Shown in pieces: positions 1-8,257 of a stretch of DNA of 64,000 nucleotides. The translations under genes and the position numbers were made by a program. Position 1 is the first letter of the stretch. Every line of letters starts with the position of its first letter. Under the pieces are notes generated by a model. That model made no database searches. It was not told the DNA's origin and saw only the letters and a list, made by a program, of their open reading frames with translations. This DNA comes from Nocardia flavorosea. GTDB lineage: Bacteria; Actinomycetota; Actinomycetes; Mycobacteriales; Mycobacteriaceae. Location of the stretch: assembly GCF_015477805.1 (NCBI RefSeq), contig NZ_JADLQL010000001.1:1240001-1304000 (forward strand). Direction: 5' to 3'.

Positions 1-291
1 GAGCGGTCCGGCGATCCGGCGACGGCGCAGATCGACGGGCTCGCGAATTCAGGGCGGGTGATCTTCGCCGCGGCCGCGGTGATGGTGGCCGTGTTCTTCA
101 CCTTCGCGCTCGCCGAACCACTGCCGCCCAAGGAGATGGGCATCATTCTCGGTGTCGCGGTGCTGCTCGACGCGGTGCTGGTGCGCTTGGTGCTGCTGCC
201 GGCGCTGCTGCGGCTGACCGGGCATGCCGCCTGGTGGTCGCCGGCGTGGCTGCGCAAGGCATTGCCGGCAATCAGCTTCGCTCACCGGTGA
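1..291 (+). CDS. MMPL-family membrane transporter, C-terminal end (5' truncated)
   Basis: The open frame runs in from before base 1 and ends with TGA at 289–291, so only about 96 C-terminal residues are seen. It holds two hydrophobic helices. The second, around GIILGVAVLLDAVLVRL, followed by PALLRLTG and WW, is the typical last transmembrane segment and tail of MMPL/RND-type exporters. These move lipids or small molecules across the inner membrane. It lies 77 bases before a CsoR-type repressor gene and its operator; the operator is downstream of this gene, so control of this gene by it is not shown. Family assignment is good, substrate unknown. Confidence 0.75.
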   Translation, partial: ERSGDPATAQIDGLANSGRVIFAAAAVMVAVFFTFALAEPLPPKEMGIILGVAVLLDAVLVRLVLLPALLRLTGHAAWWSPAWLRKALPAISFAHR

Positions 292-315
292 TGTGCCACA
301 GCAGACATCCCGACT

Positions 316-333
316 GATACCCCCAGGGGTATC
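316..333. promoter_or_regulatory. CsoR/CstR-type operator palindrome
   Basis: GATACCCC-CA-GGGGTATC is a perfect 8+2+8 inverted repeat, 35 bases before the start of the CsoR-family gene. An AT-flanked C-tract/G-tract palindrome of this form is the known operator type of CsoR-family repressors, so autoregulation of the 369–1083 pair is likely. Confidence 0.8.
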
Positions 334-347
334 GTCGGTGGTGGTGA

Positions 348-638
<291 letters not shown>

Positions 639-681
639 ACGGTGCGCCCCCTCGCCCGGAAACGAACCGAAAGGACATACC

Positions 682-1083
682 GTGAACATCGCATTGTCGA
701 CAACTTTGAAAGCCGGCTTCGACGAGGCCGTCGAAAGAACCCGCACCGCACTGTCCGCACAGGGCTTCGGCGTGCTGACCGAGATCGATATGCAGGCCAC
801 CCTGAAGGCGAAACTCGGCGAGGATATGGAGGAGTACCTGATCCTCGGCGCCTGCAATCCGCCGCTGGCACATCGAGCCGTGGGCGTGGACCGGCAGATC
901 GGGCTGCTGTTGCCGTGCAATGTGGTGGTCCGCCGCGACCCCACCGCCGCCGATACCGTCATCGTCGAGGCGATGAACCCCGACATCATGGTCGAGGTCA
1001 CCGGTGAACCCGCACTGAATCCGGTCGCCGCCGAGGCCGCGGCGAAACTGCGTGCCGCCATCGATTCCCTGGCGGCGAACTGA
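682..1083 (+). CDS. DUF302 domain protein
   Basis: A 133-residue soluble protein with the DUF302 fold: the N-terminal pattern FDEAVERTRTAL, then GFGVLTEID, then the LGACNPPLAHRA segment carrying the conserved Cys–Asn–Pro. No signal peptide or membrane segment is visible. The start is ATG after GAAAGGACATACC. It follows the CsoR-type gene by 43 bases in the same direction, so it is probably cotranscribed and derepressed with it. DUF302 proteins often sit beside metal, sulfur or redox-stress genes but their biochemistry is unsettled; no function is assigned. Confidence 0.85.
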   Translation: MNIALSTTLKAGFDEAVERTRTALSAQGFGVLTEIDMQATLKAKLGEDMEEYLILGACNPPLAHRAVGVDRQIGLLLPCNVVVRRDPTAADTVIVEAMNPDIMVEVTGEPALNPVAAEAAAKLRAAIDSLAAN

Positions 1084-1092
1084 ATCCGCGGA

Positions 1093-2211
1093 TTACGCAG
1101 ACGTCCGCTCCGGGGTGACGATGGTGCCGTAGTCGAGCCCACCGTGACTGTAGGTGGGCACGACCGGCCATTGACGTTTCCACGGAGCGCATTCCGAGGA
1201 CGGAATGATCTGCAGCCAGCGCGGATCGCGGGGCGAAGGCGAGGCCAGGGTTTTCTCCTTGACCATGGAGTCGTACTGGTCGAGCGAGTCTTCCAGGGTG
1301 TTGCCGTTGAGGACGACCTCGCGGCCGTAGAACGCCGCCTGCTGTTTCACGCCGGGGATGGCGGACAGTTCGGGTTGCCAGCTGTCCGCGGCCATTCCGT
1401 TCTCCGAGGAGACCCAGACACCGTCGGGCGTGTTGAGCACCAGCGAGTGGTTGCCGTCGGTATGGCCCGGTGTCCACAGCAGGCTCACCCCGACCCCGAG
1501 TTCGACATCGCCGTCGAAGGTCAGCAGCCGGTCGCGGGGCACGCCGTTCATACCGCCGTCGACGTACCAGGCCCATTGCATCGGGTGCATGGATTCGAAG
1601 GTGCCGAGTTCTTTGCGGTGCACGAGCAGTTCGGCATTCGGGAACAGCGGTTGCCGGGGTGCGGTTTCGCCTTCGATCACCTCGGTGCTGCCCATGATCA
1701 TGCGGACGTCCTGGACGTGGAGGTGGTCGAAACTGAGGTAGTCGACGTCGTCGTTGCGCAGGCCGAGCCGCGGCAGCACCGTATCGGGGTCGTTGTAGTA
1801 CTTGACGAAGAATTTGTCGGCGCCGAAACGCTGGGAGAACCGCTGCAACTTGGCGTAGAACGGCGCCTCCGCCGAACCGGCCGCCACCGTGGGCTCCCAG
1901 ACGAGGGTTTTCCGGGCGCCGTCGAAGCCTTCGAACTGGATCACGAACATCCGGTTGATGATCGAGATCATCGGGTTCAGGTTCAGCGAATAGCCCTGGA
2001 AGGCGAAGCGGGCGGGGTAGGGCGCCGCGGCGATATCGAAGCTTTTGACGACCCGCACCTGTCCCTGGGTGAGAAATCGGGCACGGTAGCGGGTGGCGGC
2101 TTCGCGGATTGCGGCGAGGCGTTCGCCACGGGGCCAGATATCGTGTACACCTTCGAATTCGGGAATCGGGCGCATGAGATCGGTTCCGCGGTCTTCGGTT
2201 CCGGTGGTCAT
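1093..2211 (-). CDS. MBL-fold metallo-hydrolase
   Basis: A 372-residue protein of the metallo-beta-lactamase superfamily. The usual HxHxDH metal motif appears as DHLHVQD (about residue 158), followed by the second metal region TPGHTDGNHS. The DH pair of the first motif is altered, so metal loading may be incomplete or non-standard. Its ATG overlaps the stop of the upstream SDR gene (ATGA, 2208–2211), with GGAG seven bases before the ATG, so the two are translationally coupled. Regulation is probably by the TetR protein at 3167–3808. The SDR pairing suggests catabolism of an ester or lactone, which is inference. Confidence 0.8.
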   Translation of the reverse strand: MTTGTEDRGTDLMRPIPEFEGVHDIWPRGERLAAIREAATRYRARFLTQGQVRVVKSFDIAAAPYPARFAFQGYSLNLNPMISIINRMFVIQFEGFDGARKTLVWEPTVAAGSAEAPFYAKLQRFSQRFGADKFFVKYYNDPDTVLPRLGLRNDDVDYLSFDHLHVQDVRMIMGSTEVIEGETAPRQPLFPNAELLVHRKELGTFESMHPMQWAWYVDGGMNGVPRDRLLTFDGDVELGVGVSLLWTPGHTDGNHSLVLNTPDGVWVSSENGMAADSWQPELSAIPGVKQQAAFYGREVVLNGNTLEDSLDQYDSMVKEKTLASPSPRDPRWLQIIPSSECAPWKRQWPVVPTYSHGGLDYGTIVTPERTSA

Positions 2212-3062
2212 CGTTCATCTCCTGGGGTGTCGTTACGGGTGAGTGCGCTTTCGTATTTCGTGCGGGCGGAACGGTCGGCGCCCAGCGCCGCGACCTGATT
2301 CGGGACCATCCGCCGCATCACCGCCGAACGCAACGCATCGGGCAGGATGCCCACAGCGCGGACCAGCGGGCCCACATAGCGTGGAACGGTGACCTCGAAG
2401 CGGGGGCGGGCGATGACATCGGCCACCGCCCGGGCGACATCGTGCGGCGTGAGCATCGCGACCGGCCCCGGCGAGGTACCTGCCGCCAGTTCGGTATCGA
2501 CCACGGTGGGCATCACCACCGAGAGTTCGACTCCGCTGCCACGGAGTTCGGTGCGGACCGCGCTCAGATAGCCGTACACACCGTGCTTGGTCGCCGCATA
2601 GGTCGCTTCCCCGGCGGGCGCGAGCTTGGAGGCCGCGGAGGCAACGGTGACGATATGCCCGTGGCCGCGGGCGCGCATCCGGGGCGCGGCCAGGCGGACA
2701 CCGCGGATGACGCCGTGCAGGTTGACCTCGAGCTGCCGCCGGGTCGCGCGCTCGGGTTCTTCGTCGAACCGGCCCGCCCACATCACGCCCGCGTTGTTGA
2801 CCAGCACGTCGATTCGCTGCCAGCGTCGTTCTACCGCGTCGAGGAAGTGCGTGAAGGACGCTTCGTTCCCGACGTCGAGCGCGAACCCGGCCGCTTGGCC
2901 GGACAGTTGGGCGGCGGCGGCATCGGCGTGTTCCCCGTCCAGATCGCCGATCGCGACGCGCGCGCCCGCCGCGGCGAGTTCGGCGGCGATGGCCAGGCCG
3001 ATACCCCGGGCGGCGCCGGTCACCGCGACGACTCGCCCCTTCAGCTCATTCGTCGAGCGCAT
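2208..3062 (-). CDS. SDR-family NAD(P)-dependent oxidoreductase
   Basis: A 284-residue classical short-chain dehydrogenase. The cofactor motif TGAARGIG is near residue 14, NNAG follows at mid-protein and the catalytic YAATK at about residue 152. The start at 3062 was chosen because GGAGAGGAG lies just upstream and because a longer frame to 3137 would run through the palindromic operator at 3085–3102. First gene of an operon with the overlapping metallo-hydrolase. Substrate unknown; an alcohol/ketone conversion coupled to the esterase at 3908–4912 is a reasonable inference. Confidence 0.85.
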   Translation of the reverse strand: MRSTNELKGRVVAVTGAARGIGLAIAAELAAAGARVAIGDLDGEHADAAAAQLSGQAAGFALDVGNEASFTHFLDAVERRWQRIDVLVNNAGVMWAGRFDEEPERATRRQLEVNLHGVIRGVRLAAPRMRARGHGHIVTVASAASKLAPAGEATYAATKHGVYGYLSAVRTELRGSGVELSVVMPTVVDTELAAGTSPGPVAMLTPHDVARAVADVIARPRFEVTVPRYVGPLVRAVGILPDALRSAVMRRMVPNQVAALGADRSARTKYESALTRNDTPGDER

Positions 3063-3084
3063 AAGCAGCTCCTCTCCGGTGATT

Positions 3085-3102
3085 TGACATGTATTCATGT
3101 CA
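3085..3102. promoter_or_regulatory. Operator 1 of the adjacent TetR regulator
   Basis: TGACATG-TATT-CATGTCA is a perfect 7+4+7 inverted repeat, 22 bases before the SDR start. A near-identical 18-mer lies in the tetR/esterase intergenic region (3861–3878), which marks both as sites of the same regulator. Confidence 0.8.
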
Positions 3103-3166
3103 GATGAAGTGTGCAGTATGACACAGCGGGGTGGCAAGGAATCGCTCGCCGAGCCGGGATGCCGAG

Positions 3167-3808
3167 CTAGCGCTTCAGGCCGTCCAGGGCCGCGAGGAAC
3201 AGCGTTGTACAGACGTCGACGAGCGTTTCGGGCGATTGCCGCATACCCGTCATCATCCAGTCCACGAGCAGATTGTTGACCGCACCCGACAACGCGATCG
3301 CCGTCAGGCGCGACCGCTCGTCGGACCGATCGATGCCCTCATCCGCCGACCACACGGAGGCGATCAGGCCGGCGAAACCGCGCAGTACTCCGTGGCGTAG
3401 TTCCTCGATTTCGGGCGAAACGCCCACAACCTCGATGAGGATGATCCGGGCGCGGCGCGGATCCGCCGTGAGATAACCGACGAAAGCGGCCAGCCCATCA
3501 TGAGCGGCGGCACCGATATCGCCGTCCGCCGCGGTGATCGCGGCCTCGGTGGCGGCGCGGAGTTCGGCGACGAGTTCGCCGTACACACCGGCCAGGGCGG
3601 CGTGGCGGTCGCGGAAGGATTCGTAGAAGTAGCGTTCGGTCAGACCGGCCGTGCCGCAGATCTGCTTCACCGAGGTCGCCGCGAAACCGGCCGTGCCGAA
3701 CAGCTCCAGTACCGCTTCCAGGATCGCGGCCCGCCGGGCCCGCGTCCGTTCGGCGGCGTCCATACCGGAATAGCGGCGGCCCGCTCCCCGCTCTCGTGCG
3801 GCGGCCAT
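3167..3808 (-). CDS. TetR-family transcriptional regulator
   Basis: A 213-residue regulator with an N-terminal helix-turn-helix (ILEAVLELFGTAGFAATSVKQIC..AGLTERYFYESF) and a helical ligand domain. The start at 3808 was preferred over 3859 because GGAAGGAGC lies six bases before this ATG, while the longer frame would begin next to the operator. It is divergent from the esterase gene. The shared palindromes at 3085–3102 and 3861–3878 imply that it represses itself, the esterase and the SDR–hydrolase operon. The ligand is unknown; a substrate or product of these enzymes is likely. Confidence 0.88.
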   Translation of the reverse strand: MAAARERGAGRRYSGMDAAERTRARRAAILEAVLELFGTAGFAATSVKQICGTAGLTERYFYESFRDRHAALAGVYGELVAELRAATEAAITAADGDIGAAAHDGLAAFVGYLTADPRRARIILIEVVGVSPEIEELRHGVLRGFAGLIASVWSADEGIDRSDERSRLTAIALSGAVNNLLVDWMMTGMRQSPETLVDVCTTLFLAALDGLKR

Positions 3809-3860
3809 CGTCGCTCCTTCCGGTTCACGGTGTCGTCGTGCCATACTGGCCGACAACATC

Positions 3861-3878
3861 TGACAAGTCTACATGTCA
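3861..3878. promoter_or_regulatory. Operator 2 of the TetR regulator, in the divergent promoter
   Basis: TGACAAGTCTACATGTCA matches operator 1 (TGACA-N8-TGTCA, 15 of 18 bases identical). It lies between the TetR start (3808) and the esterase start (3908), so a single site can control both directions. Confidence 0.78.
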
Positions 3879-3907
3879 GATACCGTCGTCTAGTCGAGGG
3901 ACACGTC

Positions 3908-4912
3908 GTGATCAGAGAAACCGCACCCGCCGCTCCCCCATCGCACACCCCGGAGCCCGCGCTGCACCAGCACGACGAGGCCGGCCTGGGCACACGGGTG
4001 ACGTATGTGCTGGCGCGCCTGATCGCCAAGCAGGGCTACCGGATCTGGCCACTGAACGATCCCGGGATCCGCGCGCTCGCACTCCTCGACGCCGCGGTGG
4101 GCCGGCTACCGCGACTACCCGGCATCGAATGCACGGTCACCGAACTGGGTGCGGTGCCCGTCGAGGAGTACCGGCCCGGCACAGCTGCACAGGACGGCTT
4201 GACCGGAGCGACCGTGCTGTACCTGCACGGCGGCGGTTTCACCTTCTGCGGCGCCGGTACGCATCGGCGCGTGGCGAGCAGAATGGCGCAGACCTTGGGC
4301 CTCCCCGTGTACTCGGTGCTCTACCGGCAACTGCCCCACGGCGGGGTCGGCTCGGCGGTGCACGACGCCAACACCGCCTACCGAGCCCTGCTCGAGCGCT
4401 GCTCCGACCCCCGCAAAGTGGTCCTCGCGGGTGATTCGTCGGGCGGTTTTCTCGCCGCCAAGACCTGCGAACTCGCCGCCGCCGACGGACTACCCGCACC
4501 CGCCGCCCTGATCGGATACTCCCCGCATATCGACCTCGATGCCGACCGGCGCGATCACGATGTCATCGGCCACGATGCCCTGATGCCGGTCTCGGCCTAC
4601 CGGCGCGCGAAACGGAAATGGACCCGCGGCCCGGTGGCCCCGCGCGGTGCGCGCTCGATGCTGGAGGTCGATCCCGCGGTGTTTCCCCCGACGTTCCTCA
4701 CCGCGGCACGGCGGGAAATGTTCGAAGCCGACATCCTGGATTTCACCCGGCTGCTGGCCGGCGCCGGACGCACCGTCGAAACACATATCTGGCGCGGCCA
4801 GGTACACGCTTTCCCCGTACTCGACAGGTTGCTGCCCGAAAGTCGCGAGTCGATGCGGTTGACCGGCGAATTCCTGCGCAACACCGTATACGGGGCCGAA
4901 AGCGCTTCGTGA
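3908..4912 (+). CDS. Alpha/beta hydrolase, HSL-type esterase/lipase
   Basis: A 334-residue protein of the hormone-sensitive-lipase family. It has the oxyanion motif HGGGFTF (about residue 101), the nucleophile elbow GDSSGG (about residue 177), an acid region around MFEADIL and a catalytic His in GQVHAFP. The GTG start at 3908 was chosen for GAGGGAC nine bases upstream; the open frame extends further back, but across the TetR gene and the operator. No signal peptide, so cytoplasmic. It likely hydrolyses a short-chain ester. Divergent from tetR and probably controlled by it. Confidence 0.85.
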   Translation: MIRETAPAAPPSHTPEPALHQHDEAGLGTRVTYVLARLIAKQGYRIWPLNDPGIRALALLDAAVGRLPRLPGIECTVTELGAVPVEEYRPGTAAQDGLTGATVLYLHGGGFTFCGAGTHRRVASRMAQTLGLPVYSVLYRQLPHGGVGSAVHDANTAYRALLERCSDPRKVVLAGDSSGGFLAAKTCELAAADGLPAPAALIGYSPHIDLDADRRDHDVIGHDALMPVSAYRRAKRKWTRGPVAPRGARSMLEVDPAVFPPTFLTAARREMFEADILDFTRLLAGAGRTVETHIWRGQVHAFPVLDRLLPESRESMRLTGEFLRNTVYGAESAS

Positions 4913-4948
4913 CGAACTCCGCGCGGCCACGATCCGCTGGTCGGCTGG

Positions 4949-5989
4949 TTACGTCTGTTCGCCGGTAGGTCGCGACCGGGGATCTGCGGCGGACCGCTCC
5001 TCGACCGCGCGCACGAGCGCCGAAGCGAGCAGGGCGACAGCCTGTTCATCGTCGTGGGCAAGTTCCCGTAGGAGGTCCAGAGCGAGAGTTCCCGGCATCT
5101 CGGCGAGCGCTTGGGTCAGTCTAATCCGCACTTCGGGATCACCCGGGTGGGCGGCGAATTCGGCGGCGAGCGCGGCCATGATCCGGTCGGCCCATACCGC
5201 GTCTCCGGCCAGACTGCCCAGCAGTTCGGCCGCCTCTACATCGCTCGGGCCGTCGACGACAGTGCGGACGAGTTCCGGCACGGCCGCGGCCACACCCCGC
5301 GCACCCAGCGCGAGCGCCGCATACCGGCGGACGGTCGGATCCCGATCCCCGAGCGCTGCGGTCAGGACCTCGGTGGCGCCGGGTAACTCGGCGAGCGCAC
5401 GGGTCGCACGCCGGCGGATATCGGCATCGCCGGAACGCAGCCCCGGCGCGAGACCGGCCACCGCGTCGCCCTCGGCCCGCGCGAGGGCCCAGCGCAGCGA
5501 TCCCGCGACGTTCGGATCGGATTCGGCGAGAACAGCGGCAGCCAGCAGTTCGGCGGGCGGCGGCACACCCTCGACCGGCCCCAGGATCGTCTGCTGGCGT
5601 CGCGCGGCATACGGCGAACCGAGGCCGTGCAGCAGCTCGACGATCCGCAGCACGTCCTGCCAGCCGGACGGCCCGGCGGCATCGACGGTTCGGAGCCGGT
5701 CGAGCAACTCCTGTTCCCGGTTCAGCCGTTCGCCGGTCTTCCGGATAAGGTCGCCGACCAGTGCGGACGGAGTGAAATCGGGATCGTCGAGAGCCTGCCC
5801 GATCTGACGCAGCGACAACCCCAGCGACCGCAGGCCCTCGACATGGAAGATCCGCCGGATATCGGCGGGCGAGTATTCGCGGTAGCCGCCCACCGTGCGG
5901 CCGGTGGGCCGCACGAGCCCGAGCGAGTCGTAATGCCGGAGCATCCGGGTGCTCACCCCCGAGCGGCGCGCGACCTCACCGATCAGCAT
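4949..5989 (-). CDS. MerR-family regulator with C-terminal HEAT repeats
   Basis: A 346-residue fusion. Residues 1–70 are a clear MerR winged helix (LIGEVARRSGVSTRMLRHYDSLGLV, then GGYREYSPADIRRI). A linker helix at about 75–100 follows, then about 200 residues of HEAT/armadillo-type helical repeats (for example GDRDPTVRRYAALALGA). No cysteine cluster typical of metal-sensing MerR proteins is seen, so HEAT repeats probably sense a protein or bulky ligand. It overlaps the upstream HEAT gene by 7 bases (5983–5989) and is likely transcribed from the MerR-type promoter at 6681–6711, giving autoregulation. Confidence 0.88.
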   Translation of the reverse strand: MLIGEVARRSGVSTRMLRHYDSLGLVRPTGRTVGGYREYSPADIRRIFHVEGLRSLGLSLRQIGQALDDPDFTPSALVGDLIRKTGERLNREQELLDRLRTVDAAGPSGWQDVLRIVELLHGLGSPYAARRQQTILGPVEGVPPPAELLAAAVLAESDPNVAGSLRWALARAEGDAVAGLAPGLRSGDADIRRRATRALAELPGATEVLTAALGDRDPTVRRYAALALGARGVAAAVPELVRTVVDGPSDVEAAELLGSLAGDAVWADRIMAALAAEFAAHPGDPEVRIRLTQALAEMPGTLALDLLRELAHDDEQAVALLASALVRAVEERSAADPRSRPTGEQT

Positions 5990-6669
5990 TCGGCGGCCTC
6001 TGCACCGTCCGGTCCGAGCGCCACCGCCCGCCGGGCCGCGTCGACAGCGAGGTCGAAACCGGCGTCCGGGTCGTGCAGGAGCCGCTGGGTGGCATTCGCA
6101 TGCGCCCGCACCACCGGGTCATTGTCCACTGCCGCGGCCTCGAGTACCGGCTCGGCCACCTCGCCGAGATCGACGAAGGCCCGGCTGAGACTCAGCTGGA
6201 CTTCCCGATCGCCTCGACCCAACTGCGTAACCAATTCCGCGGCCAGTGCGCTTTTCTCCGCGTCCGGCGCCAGTACGACGGCGGCGCGCCAGGCGCTGCG
6301 CGCGACCTCGTCGTCGGGGTCCCGCAGCAAGGACCGGGTGATCGCGGGCCAGGCGGCGCGGTCACCGATCTTCGACAGCGTATGCAGCGCCTGACTGCGC
6401 GCCTGTGCACCGTCGGAAACGAGTTCCGCGACGAGTCTCGGCAGCGTTTTCTGCGTCGGAAGCCGGGTGAGCGCCCAGGTGAGCATGTCGCGGACGAAAA
6501 AGTCCGGTTCTATCGCGCACCGCTGCACCAGCGCGTCGACCAGCTCCGGCGTGGGATGCGTGCCCGCGGCCAACGCCGCCCGCAGCCGCGTCGACGAATC
6601 CCGGGCGGCCAATGCGCCCACCACTTGCGTGTGCCGAGAGTTCCTGTGTGCCGTATTGATGGGAACCAC
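5983..6669 (-). CDS. HEAT-repeat protein
   Basis: A protein of up to 228 residues made of helical HEAT repeats; repeat units such as DDEVARSAWRAAVVLA and NDPVVRAHANATQRLL can be seen. It has no DNA-binding domain or signal peptide. It is the first gene of the operon with the MerR–HEAT regulator. Start uncertain: GTG at 6669 is almost leaderless relative to the predicted promoter, and GTG at 6624 is an alternative. By shape it could act as a partner, antagonist or sensor of the regulator; this is inference. Confidence 0.75.
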   Translation of the reverse strand: MVPINTAHRNSRHTQVVGALAARDSSTRLRAALAAGTHPTPELVDALVQRCAIEPDFFVRDMLTWALTRLPTQKTLPRLVAELVSDGAQARSQALHTLSKIGDRAAWPAITRSLLRDPDDEVARSAWRAAVVLAPDAEKSALAAELVTQLGRGDREVQLSLSRAFVDLGEVAEPVLEAAAVDNDPVVRAHANATQRLLHDPDAGFDLAVDAARRAVALGPDGAEAAEC

Positions 6670-6680
6670 CTCCGACAGCC

Positions 6681-6711
6681 AGTGAAGACCTTGTCACAGT
6701 GACAAGGTCAA
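6681..6711 (-). promoter_or_regulatory. MerR-type promoter with perfect dyad operator
   Basis: On the minus strand a TTGACC -35 element (6706–6711) and a TTCACT -10-like element (6681–6686) are separated by exactly 19 bases. The gap and flanks are filled by GACCTTGTCAC-A-GTGACAAGGTC, an 11+1+11 perfect inverted repeat (6687–6709). A 19-base spacer with the dyad inside it is the hallmark of promoters activated by MerR-family DNA distortion. Confidence 0.88.
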
Positions 6712-7011
6712 GTACAGGACAATCGGAGGTCCTGCAGTACGGCACGGCGCCACCGCGGTGCCGAGGCCGGGGCCGCGGTGTCGCCGTGTCTGCACGCGGT
6801 CCGCGCGAGGCGGCCGGCGTGCGCGCGCTACGCCCGTCGAGCACCACGCACCCGAGCGAGCGCATCGCTGTTTCCTGGAACAAGGACTGAGAGCGAACAA
6901 GGACTGAGAGCGTTCGAGCGGTGGTGACCCGGCGCCCACCGCGGTTGCCGCTCTCGCAGGTGCAGCTCTCCCGCACGGGACAGCCGCCGGCGGCGTAACC
7001 ATGGGCTCGTA
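6712..7011. other. Intergenic region with a 17-base tandem repeat
   Basis: No convincing gene. It contains one tandem direct repeat (6878–6911, listed separately). Short frames here lack ribosome-binding sites and coding character. A further 236 bases without a gene (7105–7340) lie beyond the small peptide gene and must contain its promoter. Confidence 0.5.
6878..6911. repeat. 17-base direct tandem repeat, two copies
   Basis: GAACAAGGACTGAGAGC occurs twice back to back without mismatch (6878–6894 and 6895–6911). Two copies are too few for a CRISPR or iteron array; it is probably a recent slippage duplication in noncoding DNA. Confidence 0.85.
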
Positions 7012-7104
7012 TCAGCTGATGCCGAAGTCGAGCCCGAACATCACGGACAGCCACCTGAGGAACAGGTCGATACCCACATCGACGCCGAGGCCGAAGGAAC
7101 CCAT
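7012..7104 (-). CDS. 30-residue hydrophobic small protein
   Basis: A short frame, ATG at 7104 and TGA at 7012–7014, with a full consensus AGGAGGT (7112–7118) seven bases before the ATG. The product begins MGSFGLGVDVGID and ends MFGLDFGIS. It is rich in Gly, Leu, Phe and Val with three Asp and one Arg, so it is amphipathic or membrane-associated with a slight negative charge. It has no cleavable leader or cysteines. It could be a small membrane or regulatory peptide, a short porin-like or toxin-like peptide, or a leader peptide. No family is recognised; the strong ribosome-binding site is the main support. Confidence 0.6.
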   Translation of the reverse strand: MGSFGLGVDVGIDLFLRWLSVMFGLDFGIS

Positions 7105-7340
7105 CGTTCCCACCTCCTTCCCGCGGATCGATCGTGTGCATATTTCCCGACCCATCTCCTGTATCGCTGACGGGCGCCCGGATGTATCGCCCGAATCGGC
7201 GTCCGAAACCCGCATCGGCTCGACCCGGCCGGTATCCGGTCCAGCGAACCGGGAGGTGATCCCGGGACGGGGGTCCCGAGAACGCCATGGCGGTGGTCTG
7301 CGGTGGCCGACCGTGGACCGAGCCACCACCTACGGGACCG

Positions 7341-8222
7341 TCACTTCCCGATCCGATCGTGCTTGTCGGCGAATTCCAGGAAGCGAGGAATAACCTCGTC
7401 CTGGTTCGCCCACAGCAGGTCGTGCCCGACACCCGGGTATATCTGCACGTCGACCGACGGAATGTGTTCGCGGGCACGGGCGGCGCCCCGTTCGGGATCG
7501 CTGACAACGGTATGGGCGCCGAACAGCACCAGAGTCGGTGCGGTGACCGCTGCCAGCTCGTCGTCGGTCAGCACCCGGTCCCACGGCATGCCGGACCGAA
7601 ATTTCACCGCCGCCATCACCATCGCGAACTCCTCGTCGGTGAGCTGAGCGCGGGGTGTCAGCCAAGCGTTGAGCTTGCGCATCCGTTCGGGGGTCGGGCG
7701 CAGGCCGGCGGCCAGGAATTTGAGTAACAGGCTCCATTCCGGTTTGGTGAAGGTCGCCCCGCCGGGTTCGAACATCGTAAGACTGGCCAGACGGTCGGAG
7801 TGATGGACGCCGGCCATGACGGCCATCCAGGCGCCCAGTGAATTCCCGGCCAGATGGACTCGGCTCACACCGAGCCCATCGAGTGTTTCGACCACCCATT
7901 TCGCCACATCGGAGCCGTCTCGGACGGGCGCGGTCTGCACGCAACGTCCGGGCCACCCGATGACGTCCGGCGTGTACACCACGCGCTCGCTCGCGAAATC
8001 CGCAATGAACCGCTGCCACACCAAGCCGTTGCCCGAAGTCCCCGGCAGCAGCAGGATCGGGCTTCCTTTGCCGCTGCCGGACTTACGCACATGCGTCGTT
8101 CCGAATGACGTTTCGACGTCGACGACGGTCGACGGGACCGGCCACCTTTGCGCCCACGCGTCGTAGATACGCAGGAAGTCGGACTTTGCCTTGTCACTGG
8201 TGAATCGACCGATCTTCGGCAT
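7341..8222 (-). CDS. Alpha/beta hydrolase
   Basis: A 293-residue alpha/beta-hydrolase-fold protein. It shows LLLPGTSGNGLVW (oxyanion region), the nucleophile elbow GNSLGA (about residue 128), and a C-terminal catalytic His in GVGHDLLW. The ATG at 8222 was chosen because GAAGGGG precedes it by five bases; the GTG two codons earlier overlaps that site. No signal peptide. The perfect palindrome at 8258–8281, 36 bases upstream, suggests repression by an unlinked regulator. It resembles 2-hydroxymuconate-semialdehyde-hydrolase-like or other general carboxylic ester hydrolases; the substrate cannot be read from sequence. Confidence 0.85.
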   Translation of the reverse strand: MPKIGRFTSDKAKSDFLRIYDAWAQRWPVPSTVVDVETSFGTTHVRKSGSGKGSPILLLPGTSGNGLVWQRFIADFASERVVYTPDVIGWPGRCVQTAPVRDGSDVAKWVVETLDGLGVSRVHLAGNSLGAWMAVMAGVHHSDRLASLTMFEPGGATFTKPEWSLLLKFLAAGLRPTPERMRKLNAWLTPRAQLTDEEFAMVMAAVKFRSGMPWDRVLTDDELAAVTAPTLVLFGAHTVVSDPERGAARAREHIPSVDVQIYPGVGHDLLWANQDEVIPRFLEFADKHDRIGK

Positions 8223-8257
8223 GATCACCCCTTCTCAGTCAACGAATAACTTATGTA

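Noticed and set aside
3500..3907. Upstream extension of the esterase frame
   Set aside because: It would run antisense through the TetR gene and across its operator; GTG 3908 with GAGGGAC gives the normal family length.
6878..6911. CRISPR array or iteron origin
   Set aside because: Only two directly adjacent copies, no spacers, no replication or cas genes nearby.
7001..7393. A 130-codon plus-strand frame over the small-peptide gene
   Set aside because: No ribosome-binding site; the opposite strand has a consensus one exactly placed before the 30-codon frame.
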